A stretch of 64,000 nucleotides of DNA from JBELHR01 sp049607205 (GCA_049607205.1 JBMYWH010000005.1:35616-99615), one strand, 5' to 3'. Positions 16,287 through 25,148 are shown, counted from the first letter of the stretch. Made by a program: numbers and translations. Notes: a model not told the origin generated them from the sequence alone.

Positions 16287-18479
16287 TTAATTCGCTACAT
16301 CATTGATGAATTTAATTCTCATCAATCTTAATTCTTCCTCATCATAATCTCCGTCAAATTCATCTAATGCTGCTTGAATTTTATCAGATTCTGCCTCCAT
16401 GAAATAATCAAAAATCTCTTCCATTTGATCTTCATCCAAAAGGTCTTCTAGGTAATAATCTATATTTATTTTAGTTCCTGAAAATACGATTGACTCAAGT
16501 GTTTTAATGAACTCATCCATTTTCAATCCTTTTGCCGCAGCAATATCGTCCAAAGGTAGCTTTTTATCTGTATTTTGAATTACATAAAGTTTTAAACCTG
16601 AATTCTCACCAGTAGATTTAACAATTAAATCATCCGGTCTGACAATGCCATTGTCTTCAACATACTTAGAGATTAATGCTACGAAATCCTTCCCGAATTT
16701 ACGCGCTTTTCCTTCACCTACACCATGGATCCCACCCAACTCTTCTATAGTAGAGGGATATTTCAAACACATATCCTCTAAAGATGGATCTTGAAATACA
16801 GCAAATGGTGGAACACCATTCTTGGTACCAACTTTTTTCCTTAAGTCCTTGAGCAATCGCATCAATTTTTGATCACCTCCACCTATTTTGGAAGGCTTAA
16901 CTACTGTTACCTTATCATCATCATTATAAACGTGATCATAGGTCATCAAAAAGGAACTTGGATTATCTAAATAATGCCATCCTTTATCCGTTATTTTTAA
17001 AACACCATATTGCTCTAATTCTTTTCTCAAGAAATCATTTACAAATGCTTGGCGAATAAGCGCAATCCAATAACCGTATTCCCTATCCTCCCCACTTGCG
17101 AAAAACGGTTTTTCATCTGTTTTTCTTGATTTTAGTAGCGCGTTAGATTGCCCTGTAAGTACAGAGGCTATATCTTTCATTTTATATGTTTCTTTGGTAT
17201 CTCTAACTACTTCTAGCAGTTTCACCAATTGCATTTGAGCTTGTTCTTTTTTCTTAGGATTTTTAGTATTGTCATCCATATCTGCTCCCAAACCATTAAT
17301 TTCATCGAAGTCTTCTCCGAAATAATGCAATAAGTACTTTCTTCTGCTAATAGAAGTTTCTGCATAACCAACCACATCCTGAAGAAGCGCATGGCCGATT
17401 TCTTGCTCTGCCACCGGTTTCCCAGACATAAACTTTTCTAACTTCTCTATATCCTTATAAGCGTAAAAAGCAAGGCAATATCCTTCTCCGCCATCACGCC
17501 CAGCGCGACCAGTTTCTTGATAGTAACTCTCTAAACTCTTAGGAATGTCATAATGAATCACAAAACGCACATCCGGTTTATCAATTCCCATCCCGAAAGC
17601 TATGGTGGCTACTACAACATCAGTTTCTTCCATCAAAAACATATCTTGATGATTGGCTCTTAATTTTGCCTCTAAACCAGCGTGATATGGGATGGCTTTA
17701 ATTCCATTGACTTGAAGAAGCTGAGCAACTTCTTCCACTTTCTTCCTTGACAAACAATAAATAATACCAGATTTGCCTTCAAAGCCTCTGACAAATCGAA
17801 TAATGTCAGAATTGACTTGAGCAGTTTTAGGCCTTACCTCATAAAACAAATTCGGCCGGTTAAAAGAAGCTTTAAAAACATTAGCATTAGACATACCCAA
17901 GGTCTTGATTATATCCTCTTGAACCTTTTCTGTTGCCGTAGCCGTAAGTGCAATAATTGAAACGTTATCAATACGCTCAATAATATTTCTTAGATTTCTA
18001 TATTCCGGTCTGAAGTCATGACCCCATTCCGAAATACAATGCGCTTCATCAATTGCTACAAAAGAAAGTTTCTGTTCCTTTAAAAAATCAATATACTCTT
18101 CTTTGGTTAAGGATTCAGGAGCTACATATAGAAGTTTGGTTATTCCATCACGTATATCTTGTTTTACACGCTCCACATCTCCTTTATTCAAAGAGGAGTT
18201 TAATACATGTGCTACTCCATGCTCTTCCGATATACCTCTAATTGCATCAACTTGATTTTTCATAAGGGCTATTAAGGGTGAAACAACGATTGCAGTTCCT
18301 TCACTCATTAACGCCGGCAATTGATAACACAAAGATTTACCTCCACCAGTGGGCATAATAACAAAACTGTCCTGTCCTGAATATATGCTCTTTACTACAT
18401 CTTTTTGCAAACCACGAAATTCAGAGAAGCCAAAATACTTCTTCAGTGCAGTGTACAATTTTTTTTCCTCTACATTCAT
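16287..18479 (-). CDS. recQ: ATP-dependent DNA helicase RecQ
   Basis: A 730 aa superfamily 2 3'-5' helicase for recombination and fork repair. Walker A is PTGGGKSLC (about 43-51), the DEAH box is in AIDEAHCISEWGHDF, and motif VI is QETGRAGRDG. A RecQ C-terminal domain follows (about 350-520), then an HRDC domain (about 535-615), then an acidic tail. The region that holds four zinc cysteines in E. coli RecQ reads SISRRKYLLHYFGEDF and then a Cys-free stretch, so the zinc site is absent. Confidence 0.96.
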   Translation of the reverse strand: MNVEEKKLYTALKKYFGFSEFRGLQKDVVKSIYSGQDSFVIMPTGGGKSLCYQLPALMSEGTAIVVSPLIALMKNQVDAIRGISEEHGVAHVLNSSLNKGDVERVKQDIRDGITKLLYVAPESLTKEEYIDFLKEQKLSFVAIDEAHCISEWGHDFRPEYRNLRNIIERIDNVSIIALTATATEKVQEDIIKTLGMSNANVFKASFNRPNLFYEVRPKTAQVNSDIIRFVRGFEGKSGIIYCLSRKKVEEVAQLLQVNGIKAIPYHAGLEAKLRANHQDMFLMEETDVVVATIAFGMGIDKPDVRFVIHYDIPKSLESYYQETGRAGRDGGEGYCLAFYAYKDIEKLEKFMSGKPVAEQEIGHALLQDVVGYAETSISRRKYLLHYFGEDFDEINGLGADMDDNTKNPKKKEQAQMQLVKLLEVVRDTKETYKMKDIASVLTGQSNALLKSRKTDEKPFFASGEDREYGYWIALIRQAFVNDFLRKELEQYGVLKITDKGWHYLDNPSSFLMTYDHVYNDDDKVTVVKPSKIGGGDQKLMRLLKDLRKKVGTKNGVPPFAVFQDPSLEDMCLKYPSTIEELGGIHGVGEGKARKFGKDFVALISKYVEDNGIVRPDDLIVKSTGENSGLKLYVIQNTDKKLPLDDIAAAKGLKMDEFIKTLESIVFSGTKINIDYYLEDLLDEDQMEEIFDYFMEAESDKIQAALDEFDGDYDEEELRLMRIKFINDVAN

Positions 18480-18595
18480 TACTGATTCTATCTAAAATTA
18501 GATACATTTGCTCCTTGAAATTCTAGAGCGCTATAAGTAAATTTAACATTAAATTTCAAAAGCCACAAACATAACTTTAACTTAAGTTTAAAAAA

Positions 18596-19426
18596 ATGGA
18601 CAACAATAAAGGAGAAATGTCTTTTCTTGGTCATCTTGAAGAACTTAGATGGCACTTAGTCAGATCATCTGTGGTGATATTTATTTTTGCTATCCTTTTA
18701 TTCATCTTCCAAAAAGATGTTTACGAATACTTTTTATTAGCTCATTTACAGCCTGATTTTATAACCTATACTTGGTTTTGTGAGGCCTTTTCAGCAATTG
18801 GTGTTGACAGTAGTTTTTGTAATGTTCAATTCCCGCAAAAACTTCAGAGTATTGCACTGACAAACCAGTTGATGAATTCTCTCTGGACTTCTATGATTTT
18901 AGGCTTAATATTAGCCTTTCCCTATGTAGTCTATGAATTGTGGAAATTCATAGCTCCTGGCCTTCATGAAAACGAAAGAAACAACTCTAAGGGATTCATC
19001 TTTAGCAGCTCTTTATTATTCTTATTAGGACTTGTATTTAGTTATTACATTATTTGTCCAATGTCTGTGTATTTTTTCTACAACTATCAAATCACGGACT
19101 TAATCGTAAACAATTTTCAATTCGAATCTTATATTTCAATTATTACTAATGCGCTCTTAGGAGTGTCACTAGTGTTTGAATTACCCATAATTATATACTT
19201 TTTGACTAAGGCTGGGTTAGTGACTCCAGACTTTCTAAAGAAATATAGAAAGCATGCTTTCGTTATAGTTTTAATACTATCTGCTATTATTACTCCTCCG
19301 GATATTGCCAGTCAAATTATAGTTTCTATCCCTGTGATGTTCTTATATGAGATCGGAATCTATATTTCAAAAATAGTAGTCAAAAAACAACTTAAAAAAG
19401 AAAATAAACTTAGCAATGTCAAATAA
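18596..19426 (+). CDS. tatC: Sec-independent protein translocase subunit TatC
   Basis: Polytopic membrane protein of 276 aa that recognises twin-arginine signal peptides. It shows MSFLGHLEELRWHLVRS near the N-terminus (the conserved HLEELR), six hydrophobic segments, the conserved FxxPGLxxNE-like APGLHENERN, and the last loop LSAIITPPDIASQI. No tatA/tatB gene is adjacent. Its stop overlaps the start of the next gene by 11 bp, so tatC and the CMD gene are coupled. Confidence 0.95.
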   Translation: MDNNKGEMSFLGHLEELRWHLVRSSVVIFIFAILLFIFQKDVYEYFLLAHLQPDFITYTWFCEAFSAIGVDSSFCNVQFPQKLQSIALTNQLMNSLWTSMILGLILAFPYVVYELWKFIAPGLHENERNNSKGFIFSSSLLFLLGLVFSYYIICPMSVYFFYNYQITDLIVNNFQFESYISIITNALLGVSLVFELPIIIYFLTKAGLVTPDFLKKYRKHAFVIVLILSAIITPPDIASQIIVSIPVMFLYEIGIYISKIVVKKQLKKENKLSNVK

Positions 19427-19766
19427 ATTAGAAGAGTTTGAAGCCTATAGGGCTAAAATGAATGAAAAGCTTTTAAAATCAGATAATAAAATAATCAAAC
19501 GTATCTTTAACTTAGATACAAATGCTTTTCAAGAAGGACATTTAGACGTTAAAACAAAAGAATTATTAGGACTTGTTGCCTCATTAGTTTTGAGATGTGA
19601 TGACTGTGTTCTCTATCACCTTAAAACTTGCTTTGAGCAAGGTGTTACTAAAGCTCAAGTTATGGAAACATTATCCATCGGGAACTTAATTGGCGGAACC
19701 ATTGTGATCCCTCACTTAAGACGTGCTTATGAGTTTTGGGAAGAGTTAGAAAATAAACAACAATAA
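19416..19766 (+). CDS. carboxymuconolactone decarboxylase (AhpD-like) family protein
   Basis: A 116 aa all-alpha protein of the CMD/AhpD family. The redox motif is CDDCVLYH (CxxC followed by His), typical of members acting as alkylhydroperoxidase-type disulfide reductases. The rest (KTKELLGLVASLVLRC and GGTIVIPHLRRA) matches the family. Overlap with tatC and an 18-nt gap to lptB put it in the tatC-CMD-lptB unit, as seen in other flavobacteria. Its substrate is unknown. Confidence 0.88.
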   Translation: MSNKLEEFEAYRAKMNEKLLKSDNKIIKRIFNLDTNAFQEGHLDVKTKELLGLVASLVLRCDDCVLYHLKTCFEQGVTKAQVMETLSIGNLIGGTIVIPHLRRAYEFWEELENKQQ

Positions 19767-19771
19767 TTTCT

Positions 19772-19779
19772 TATTTTTA
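19772..19779 (+). promoter_or_regulatory. candidate -7 box 5 nt before lptB
   Basis: TATTTTTA, one base off TAnnTTTG, ends 5 nt before the lptB ATG at 19785. lptB may also be read from tatC. Confidence 0.3.
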
Positions 19780-19784
19780 CTTCT

Positions 19785-20525
19785 ATGATTTTAAGAGCAG
19801 ATAACATCCAAAAGCTTTACGGAAGCAGAAAGGTAGTCAAAGGAGTATCTCTTCAGGTTGAACAAGGAGAAATAGTTGGATTACTTGGACCGAACGGAGC
19901 AGGTAAAACTACCTCGTTCTACATGATTGTTGGAATGATTCAACCTAATGATGGTCATATCTACATCAACGATCAAGAGATTACTAAATTCCCTATGTAT
20001 AAGCGAGCTCAAAACGGTATTGGATATCTTGCTCAAGAAGCATCAGTATTTAGAAAACTCACCGTGGAGGACAACATACTTTCTGTCCTACAATTCACCA
20101 ATAGAACTAAGGCTGAACAAAAGGAGAAATTAGAATCTTTAATTGAAGAGTTTAGTTTAGGTCATGTCAGAAAAAACCGTGGAGATTTACTTTCTGGTGG
20201 AGAACGCAGAAGATGTGAGATTGCAAGATGTCTAGCTTCCGATCCTAAGTTTATTCTATTGGATGAACCTTTTGCAGGGGTTGACCCAATCGCAGTAGAG
20301 GACATTCAATCTATCGTAGCTCACTTAAAGCATAAAAACATTGGTATTCTTATTACCGACCATAATGTGCAAGAAACTTTAGCGATCACCGATAGAACCT
20401 ACTTAATGTTCGAGGGTAGTATACTTAAGGAGGGAACGCCTGAGGAACTCGCAAAAGATGAAACTGTAAGAAGGGTTTATTTAGGAGAGAGTTTTGAACT
20501 CAAAAAGAACCGCTTTAAAGAGTAG
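19785..20525 (+). CDS. lptB: LPS export ABC transporter ATP-binding protein
   Basis: A 246 aa ABC ATPase that powers LptFG extraction of lipopolysaccharide from the inner membrane. Walker A is GPNGAGKT (35-42), the signature is LLSGGERRRCEIARCL, Walker B is FILLDEPFAGVDP, and the switch His is in ITDHNVQE. The GVDP and YLAQEASVF motifs are specific to LptB among ABC proteins. Its 3' end overlaps the convergent pssA gene by 11 bp. Confidence 0.95.
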   Translation: MILRADNIQKLYGSRKVVKGVSLQVEQGEIVGLLGPNGAGKTTSFYMIVGMIQPNDGHIYINDQEITKFPMYKRAQNGIGYLAQEASVFRKLTVEDNILSVLQFTNRTKAEQKEKLESLIEEFSLGHVRKNRGDLLSGGERRRCEIARCLASDPKFILLDEPFAGVDPIAVEDIQSIVAHLKHKNIGILITDHNVQETLAITDRTYLMFEGSILKEGTPEELAKDETVRRVYLGESFELKKNRFKE

Positions 20526-21267
20526 TTCCTTGCCTATTAAACTGTGCAAATAAGGAAACTAGAATATATCCGAAAATTATAAAAGTAAGGGAAGCCTGCT
20601 TTAAACTGATCAGCATGATTAGCGCAAATATCAGAAAGATATAAACGCTTTTATTCTTTTTCCAACTGTAGTCTTTAAACTTCAAAGAAAACATCGGCAA
20701 TTCAGCGTTAAGCATGTAAGTCCCTAAAAGCCCTATACCTAAAATGACGTAGGTACTGTGACTCAATTCCTGGACTATGTGGTGAGAGGCGTACATTTGC
20801 ATAAAAACTATTCCACCAATTAACAGCGCATTTGCAGGAGTTGGAAGCCCTATAAACGAACTACTTTGACGTGTGTCTATATTGAACTTTGCCAATCTGT
20901 AGGCCGAGGCCAGTGGGCATAAAAAGGCTACAAACGGCATCCACATCCACTCTATTTCTGACCAAGACTGTATTTCTAAATTCTGTCTTATAAAATCATA
21001 GTCTAAAGATTTAGATAGCAACATAAACCAAACCATTCCAGGTGCTACCCCTGAGGTAACTACGTCCGCAAGTGAATCTAATTGTTTCCCTAATTCTCCT
21101 TGAACCCCGAAGGCTCTAGCCGCAAAACCGTCGAAGAAATCAAAAAATATACCAGTTGCGATTGCGTAAACTGCCCAATCTAAATGCCCTAATAGCGCAA
21201 ATAAAATTCCAAAAAGACCTGAAGTCAAGTTAAGCAGTGTAATTAAATTAGGAATGTGTTTTTTCAA
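20515..21267 (-). CDS. pssA: CDP-diacylglycerol-serine O-phosphatidyltransferase
   Basis: Membrane enzyme that makes phosphatidylserine, precursor of phosphatidylethanolamine. The CDP-alcohol phosphotransferase motif D-G-x2-A-R-x8-G-x3-D-x3-D is present as DGFAARAFGVQGELGKQLDS followed by LAD. About seven hydrophobic helices follow. The start is the TTG at 21267, giving MKKHIPNLITLLNL, the usual N-terminus of the family. An upstream TTG at 21288 lies inside the -7 box TAATTTTG and would be untranscribed. Length 250 aa. Confidence 0.92.
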   Translation of the reverse strand: MKKHIPNLITLLNLTSGLFGILFALLGHLDWAVYAIATGIFFDFFDGFAARAFGVQGELGKQLDSLADVVTSGVAPGMVWFMLLSKSLDYDFIRQNLEIQSWSEIEWMWMPFVAFLCPLASAYRLAKFNIDTRQSSSFIGLPTPANALLIGGIVFMQMYASHHIVQELSHSTYVILGIGLLGTYMLNAELPMFSLKFKDYSWKKNKSVYIFLIFALIMLISLKQASLTFIIFGYILVSLFAQFNRQGTTL

Positions 21268-21285
21268 ATCAATTAGTTTATCCTT

Positions 21286-21293
21286 CAAAATTA
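21286..21293 (-). promoter_or_regulatory. pssA -7 box
   Basis: TAATTTTG on the minus strand, a perfect TAnnTTTG match, 18 nt upstream of the TTG start at 21267. Confidence 0.5.
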
Positions 21294-21345
21294 AGCATTT
21301 TCATCCATATAATATTTTTATCTTTAACAATTCAAAATATCTAAT

Positions 21346-22509
21346 ATGAACACCCGCTCTTGGCTACTGAGCCTAATATTCATTTTCCTGACATTCAATT
21401 CATTCTCACAAAAATTGAGTGACCGTGCCACTTTATCAGTGATTACTTGTGGACCTGGAACAGAGCTCTATTCCACATTTGGGCATTCAGCTTTTAGGTT
21501 AAAAGATCCAGAAACGGGCGTGGATCGCGTATATAATTACGGAATGTTCGACTTTAACACCCCTGGATTCTATTTAAAATTTATTCAAGGGAAACTTCCC
21601 TATATGCTCGGAGCATATAACTTTAATTACTTCTACAGGTCTTATCAAAGAGAAGGTCGTTGGATCAGTGAACAGGTCTTAAACCTAAATCACAATCAAG
21701 TCCAACAACTCGTTTCTTTCCTTGACAATAATAGCTTAGATGCTAATAAGTTTTATAAGTATGATTTTTTCACAGACAATTGCGCAACTAAAATTCGTGA
21801 TGTACTCGATGAAAATTTAGTAAGCCCTATCAACTATAACTTCAGTTATGAAGTAACGGGAAAAACTTATAGAATGCTCTTACATGATGACTTAAAACAC
21901 AAACCTTGGGCTAAATTCGGAATTGATCTGGCCTTAGGGTCAATGATAGACCGTGAAATCACTGCTTATGACTATCAGTTTTTACCTCAATATATTTTAG
22001 AGTCACTTAACAAGGCGACCATAGATGGGGCAGCTTTAACGCAAGCACCAAGAATGATTCTTTTAGAACGTCCCAATGAAAAAACCGAAACTTGGAGTAC
22101 CCCTACCTTAATGTTTTGGGGAATTGCCTTTTTTGCTTTTTTAATTTCTGTAAATGATCGTCGTAAAAATGCACTTCACAAATCTTTTGACAGTTTACTA
22201 TTTCTAAGCTCAGGCTTGGCTGGACTGGTACTCCTATTTTTGTGGTTTGGCACAGATCACGTACCTACGAAATGGAACTGGAATTTTCTATGGTTATCTC
22301 CCATAGGATTATTAATGCTCGTTAAAGCCTTTAAAAAGTCTAATTTTTTGAGTAATCTATGGGTACTTGGAATAATCATTAGCCTAATCCTTGATTTAGC
22401 GGGAGTTCAAACCTTACCAGAAGGAGGGATTCCAATCATGATTGCTCTGCTGATTCGCTTATTAAATCAAAAGGTTTATTTCAAAAAACTCAAAACTGCG
22501 AGTTCATAG
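21346..22509 (+). CDS. DUF4105 / Lnb N-terminal domain membrane protein
   Basis: A 387 aa protein with an N-terminal signal (residues about 5-21), a periplasmic DUF4105 domain (about 25-190), and four or five C-terminal membrane helices (about 250-380). The domain shows CGPGTELYSTFGHSAFR, with the conserved His, and TDNCATKIRD, with the conserved Cys, a His/Cys pair suited to thioester chemistry. DUF4105 proteins of Bacteroides (Lnb) have been reported to N-acylate lipoproteins; the same role here is inferred from family membership. Confidence 0.85.
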   Translation: MNTRSWLLSLIFIFLTFNSFSQKLSDRATLSVITCGPGTELYSTFGHSAFRLKDPETGVDRVYNYGMFDFNTPGFYLKFIQGKLPYMLGAYNFNYFYRSYQREGRWISEQVLNLNHNQVQQLVSFLDNNSLDANKFYKYDFFTDNCATKIRDVLDENLVSPINYNFSYEVTGKTYRMLLHDDLKHKPWAKFGIDLALGSMIDREITAYDYQFLPQYILESLNKATIDGAALTQAPRMILLERPNEKTETWSTPTLMFWGIAFFAFLISVNDRRKNALHKSFDSLLFLSSGLAGLVLLFLWFGTDHVPTKWNWNFLWLSPIGLLMLVKAFKKSNFLSNLWVLGIIISLILDLAGVQTLPEGGIPIMIALLIRLLNQKVYFKKLKTASS

Positions 22510-22892
22510 CCTTTAAGGCCGAAACCAGACAAACTTCCTTGACAAACAGGACCTAAGTAAGAATGATGTCTGAAGTTTTCGCGAGCATATACATTGGAAA
22601 TATGCACTTCCACCACAGGACTATTCACACCTGAAATAGCATCTGCTATAGCTACAGAAGTATGGGTATAAGCTCCTGCATTAAACACTATGCCGTCTAC
22701 TGTAAAACCATAAGCATGTATGGCATCAACTAAAAAGCTTTCATTGTTCGATTGAATATAATCAAATTTCACCTCAGGAAATTTACTCTTTAATTCGGAT
22801 AAATAACTCTCAAAATCCTGATTTCCGTATACTCCTGGCTCTCTTTTTCCTAATAAATTTAAATTAGGTCCATTTAAAATTAAGATGTGCAT
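22476..22892 (-). CDS. aroQ: type II 3-dehydroquinate dehydratase
   Basis: Shikimate pathway enzyme of 138 aa. It has the N-terminal motif ILNGPNLNLLGKREPGVYG with the catalytic Tyr22 and nearby Arg, then EVHISNVYARENFRHHS with the catalytic His. Length and fold order fit the dodecameric type II family. The last 34 bp overlap the convergent DUF4105 gene. It shares a short divergent promoter region with xerD. Confidence 0.95.
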   Translation of the reverse strand: MHILILNGPNLNLLGKREPGVYGNQDFESYLSELKSKFPEVKFDYIQSNNESFLVDAIHAYGFTVDGIVFNAGAYTHTSVAIADAISGVNSPVVEVHISNVYARENFRHHSYLGPVCQGSLSGFGLKGYELAVLSFLK

Positions 22893-22908
22893 GGTGATTT
22901 GTTTTAAA

Positions 22909-22924
22909 CAAATATATAAATTTA
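22909..22924. promoter_or_regulatory. overlapping divergent -7 boxes of aroQ and xerD
   Basis: On the minus strand TATATTTG (22916-22909) is a perfect box 16 nt before the aroQ ATG. On the plus strand TAAATTTA (22917-22924) ends 4 nt before the xerD ATG. Only 36 nt separate the two start codons, so polymerase binding to one should hinder the other. No well-spaced -33 TTG was found for either (a TTTG at 22898-22901 is 15 nt from the xerD box). Confidence 0.45.
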
Positions 22925-22928
22925 GACC

Positions 22929-23819
22929 ATGAATTGGAATGGACTGCTAAAATCATTTGAGAATTACCTAAGACTGGAAAAAGCAATGAGTGAGCATTCT
23001 ATAGCCGCTTATGTTTCAGATACAAAACAGCTTTCTGACTTTTTCCCTAATAAAACTCCACAATCCTTGAAAACCGAGGACCTACTTGAGGTTAATTATG
23101 AATTAGCTAAGCTTATAGACCCTAAGACTCAAGCTCGAAAACTAAGTGCTTGGAAACAATTCTATGACTACCTAATTCTCAGTCATCGCATCGATCATAA
23201 TCCATGTAAAAACATTGAAAACCCTAAATACCATAGAAAACTTCCGGATACTCTTTCTCTAGATGAAATAGACCAAATTGTAAATTCATTTGACCTATCT
23301 AAAGCACTATCCTATAGAAACAGAGCTATTGTAGAACTCTTATATTCTTGCGGGCTCAGGGTAAGTGAACTCTGTGAACTTAAACTATCAAACATTTACA
23401 AAAAAGAACAAATAATAAGAGTTTTAGGAAAGGGAAATAAACAACGATTAATCCCAATTGCACAGTATACCCTTGATGTAATCGACGAATACCTAGAATT
23501 CGAACGTGCTCAACTTAAAATTCAAGACGGTCATCAAGACACCCTTTTCTTAAATCGAAGAGGTAAGGGATTAACACGAGTTATGATCTTCACCATGATT
23601 AAAAACCAAGTATCCTTATGCGGAATTAAAAAAAATGTTTCTCCGCACACCTTCAGACATTCCTTCGCAAGTCACCTTTTAGCAGATGGAGCAGATCTTG
23701 TAGCTATCCAACAAATGCTTGGACATCAAAACCTCAGTACTACCGAAGTTTATCTACACATTGATCAAAGCAAGGTCAAAGAAATATTAGAGAATTTTCA
23801 TCCGAGAGGGAAAAATTAA
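22929..23819 (+). CDS. xerD: tyrosine recombinase XerC/XerD
   Basis: A 296 aa site-specific recombinase that resolves chromosome dimers at dif with FtsK. The N-terminal SAM-like core-binding domain covers about 1-90, the catalytic domain about 105-290. The catalytic set is complete: Arg144, Lys168, His240, Arg243, His266 and the nucleophile Tyr275. There are no phage or integron genes beside it, so it is the chromosomal Xer enzyme and not an element integrase. Whether XerC or XerD cannot be told here. Confidence 0.93.
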   Translation: MNWNGLLKSFENYLRLEKAMSEHSIAAYVSDTKQLSDFFPNKTPQSLKTEDLLEVNYELAKLIDPKTQARKLSAWKQFYDYLILSHRIDHNPCKNIENPKYHRKLPDTLSLDEIDQIVNSFDLSKALSYRNRAIVELLYSCGLRVSELCELKLSNIYKKEQIIRVLGKGNKQRLIPIAQYTLDVIDEYLEFERAQLKIQDGHQDTLFLNRRGKGLTRVMIFTMIKNQVSLCGIKKNVSPHTFRHSFASHLLADGADLVAIQQMLGHQNLSTTEVYLHIDQSKVKEILENFHPRGKN

Positions 23820-23852
23820 TATCTTGTTCGAAACTAACTAAACCGAACTACT

Positions 23853-25148
23853 ATTAAAACGTATAAAATTGGTTTCTGGTCAGCTACTGCTTTAGTGATT
23901 GGAAACATGATTGGGAGCGGAGTATTCCTGCTTCCTTCTACCCTAGCCCCTTACGGAAAATACGCCATATTAGCCTGGACCTTTGCCGCAATTGGTGCAG
24001 TACTATTAGCAATGGTATTTGGAAAGCTAGCCTCTTTAGAACCCGACACCACAGGAGGTCCTTATGCCTATACCAAATTAGGACTAGGAAGATTTCCTGG
24101 GTTTCTAGTTGCTTGGGGCTATTGGATTTCAATATGGTGTACTAACGCTGCGATTGCAGTGGCTTTTGTAGGCTATCTAGAAGTCTTTTTCCCTTTTCTT
24201 GCAACTCATAAGTTTTGGGCTGTAGCTACAGGCCTAGGTGCAATTTGGGCCTTGACTTATCTGAACACCAAATCCATTAAATTCGTTGCTATATTTCAAG
24301 TATTTACAACAATTTTTAAGCTTGGTCCTGTTCTTTTATTAGGACTAGCAGGTCTTTTTTATATAAATTTTGACCTCTTAGACCAACCGAGCTTAGTTAA
24401 GGGGAATGCTTTTGAACTTTTGACAACAGCCACTACCCTTACCTTCTTTGCGTTTTTAGGGATGGAGAGTGCGACCATTGCGAGCAATCAAACTGAATCT
24501 GCTTCAAAAACCGTGAAAAAAGCGACCTTCACCGGAACCTTTATAACTGGATTAGCTTACTTGTTAAGTTATCTTGTTATTGCAGGAACCATCCCTCAAG
24601 AAATACTCATGATTTCCTCTGCTCCTTTTGCTGATGCTGCAGGTAATCTATGGGGAACAACAGCGCGTTATATAGTTGCGGCTGGAGCAGTAATCGCTAC
24701 CCTAGGCGCCTTAAATGGCTGGCTTTTAATTCAAGGGCAAATTCCTATGGCAGCCGCAAAAGACAGCCTTTTCCCTAAAATATTTGCAAAAACCAACACA
24801 CATGGATCCCCTTATATTGGAATCGCACTTTCTAGTGTTTTAGTATCTGCGTTAATGTTACTCAACTACTCAAAAACCCTAGTTCAAGCCTTTACCTTCA
24901 TGATGAAATTATCAACCTTGAGTGTATTGACACCTTATCTTTTTTCTACAGCAGTTTTGGCCTTATTAGCCTATAGAAAAAATTTAAAAACCAAAAAGCA
25001 AATCAACCTTCTGGCCAGCCTAGCCTTTCTGTTTTCAATTTGGATGGTTATCGGGTCGGGGCCTGAGATCGTATTTTGGGGCTTCCTTTTACTCATGTTC
25101 GGCTTACCTGTTTATATTCTCTTAGAAAAAAATAAAACAAATGACTAA
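23853..25148 (+). CDS. APC-family amino acid permease with an apparent ATT start
   Basis: Twelve-helix amino acid transporter of the APC superfamily. TM1 reads KIGFWSATALVIGNMIGSG followed by VFLLP, the family's unwound substrate motif; SATIASNQTESA lies near TM6. This conserved sequence extends upstream of the first usual start codon (GTG at 23895, in mid-TM1). Between that GTG and the in-frame stop at 23835 there is no ATG, GTG or TTG; ATT at 23853 would give 431 aa with an intact TM1, and I annotate that. Its end overlaps the Rieske gene by 8 bp. Confidence 0.85.
   Translation: MKTYKIGFWSATALVIGNMIGSGVFLLPSTLAPYGKYAILAWTFAAIGAVLLAMVFGKLASLEPDTTGGPYAYTKLGLGRFPGFLVAWGYWISIWCTNAAIAVAFVGYLEVFFPFLATHKFWAVATGLGAIWALTYLNTKSIKFVAIFQVFTTIFKLGPVLLLGLAGLFYINFDLLDQPSLVKGNAFELLTTATTLTFFAFLGMESATIASNQTESASKTVKKATFTGTFITGLAYLLSYLVIAGTIPQEILMISSAPFADAAGNLWGTTARYIVAAGAVIATLGALNGWLLIQGQIPMAAAKDSLFPKIFAKTNTHGSPYIGIALSSVLVSALMLLNYSKTLVQAFTFMMKLSTLSVLTPYLFSTAVLALLAYRKNLKTKKQINLLASLAFLFSIWMVIGSGPEIVFWGFLLLMFGLPVYILLEKNKTND

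Noticed and set aside
22929..23819. Tyrosine recombinase as a sign of a mobile element
   Set aside because: It has full XerC/D features and sits among core genes (aroQ, permease); no att repeats, phage or transposon genes are near it.
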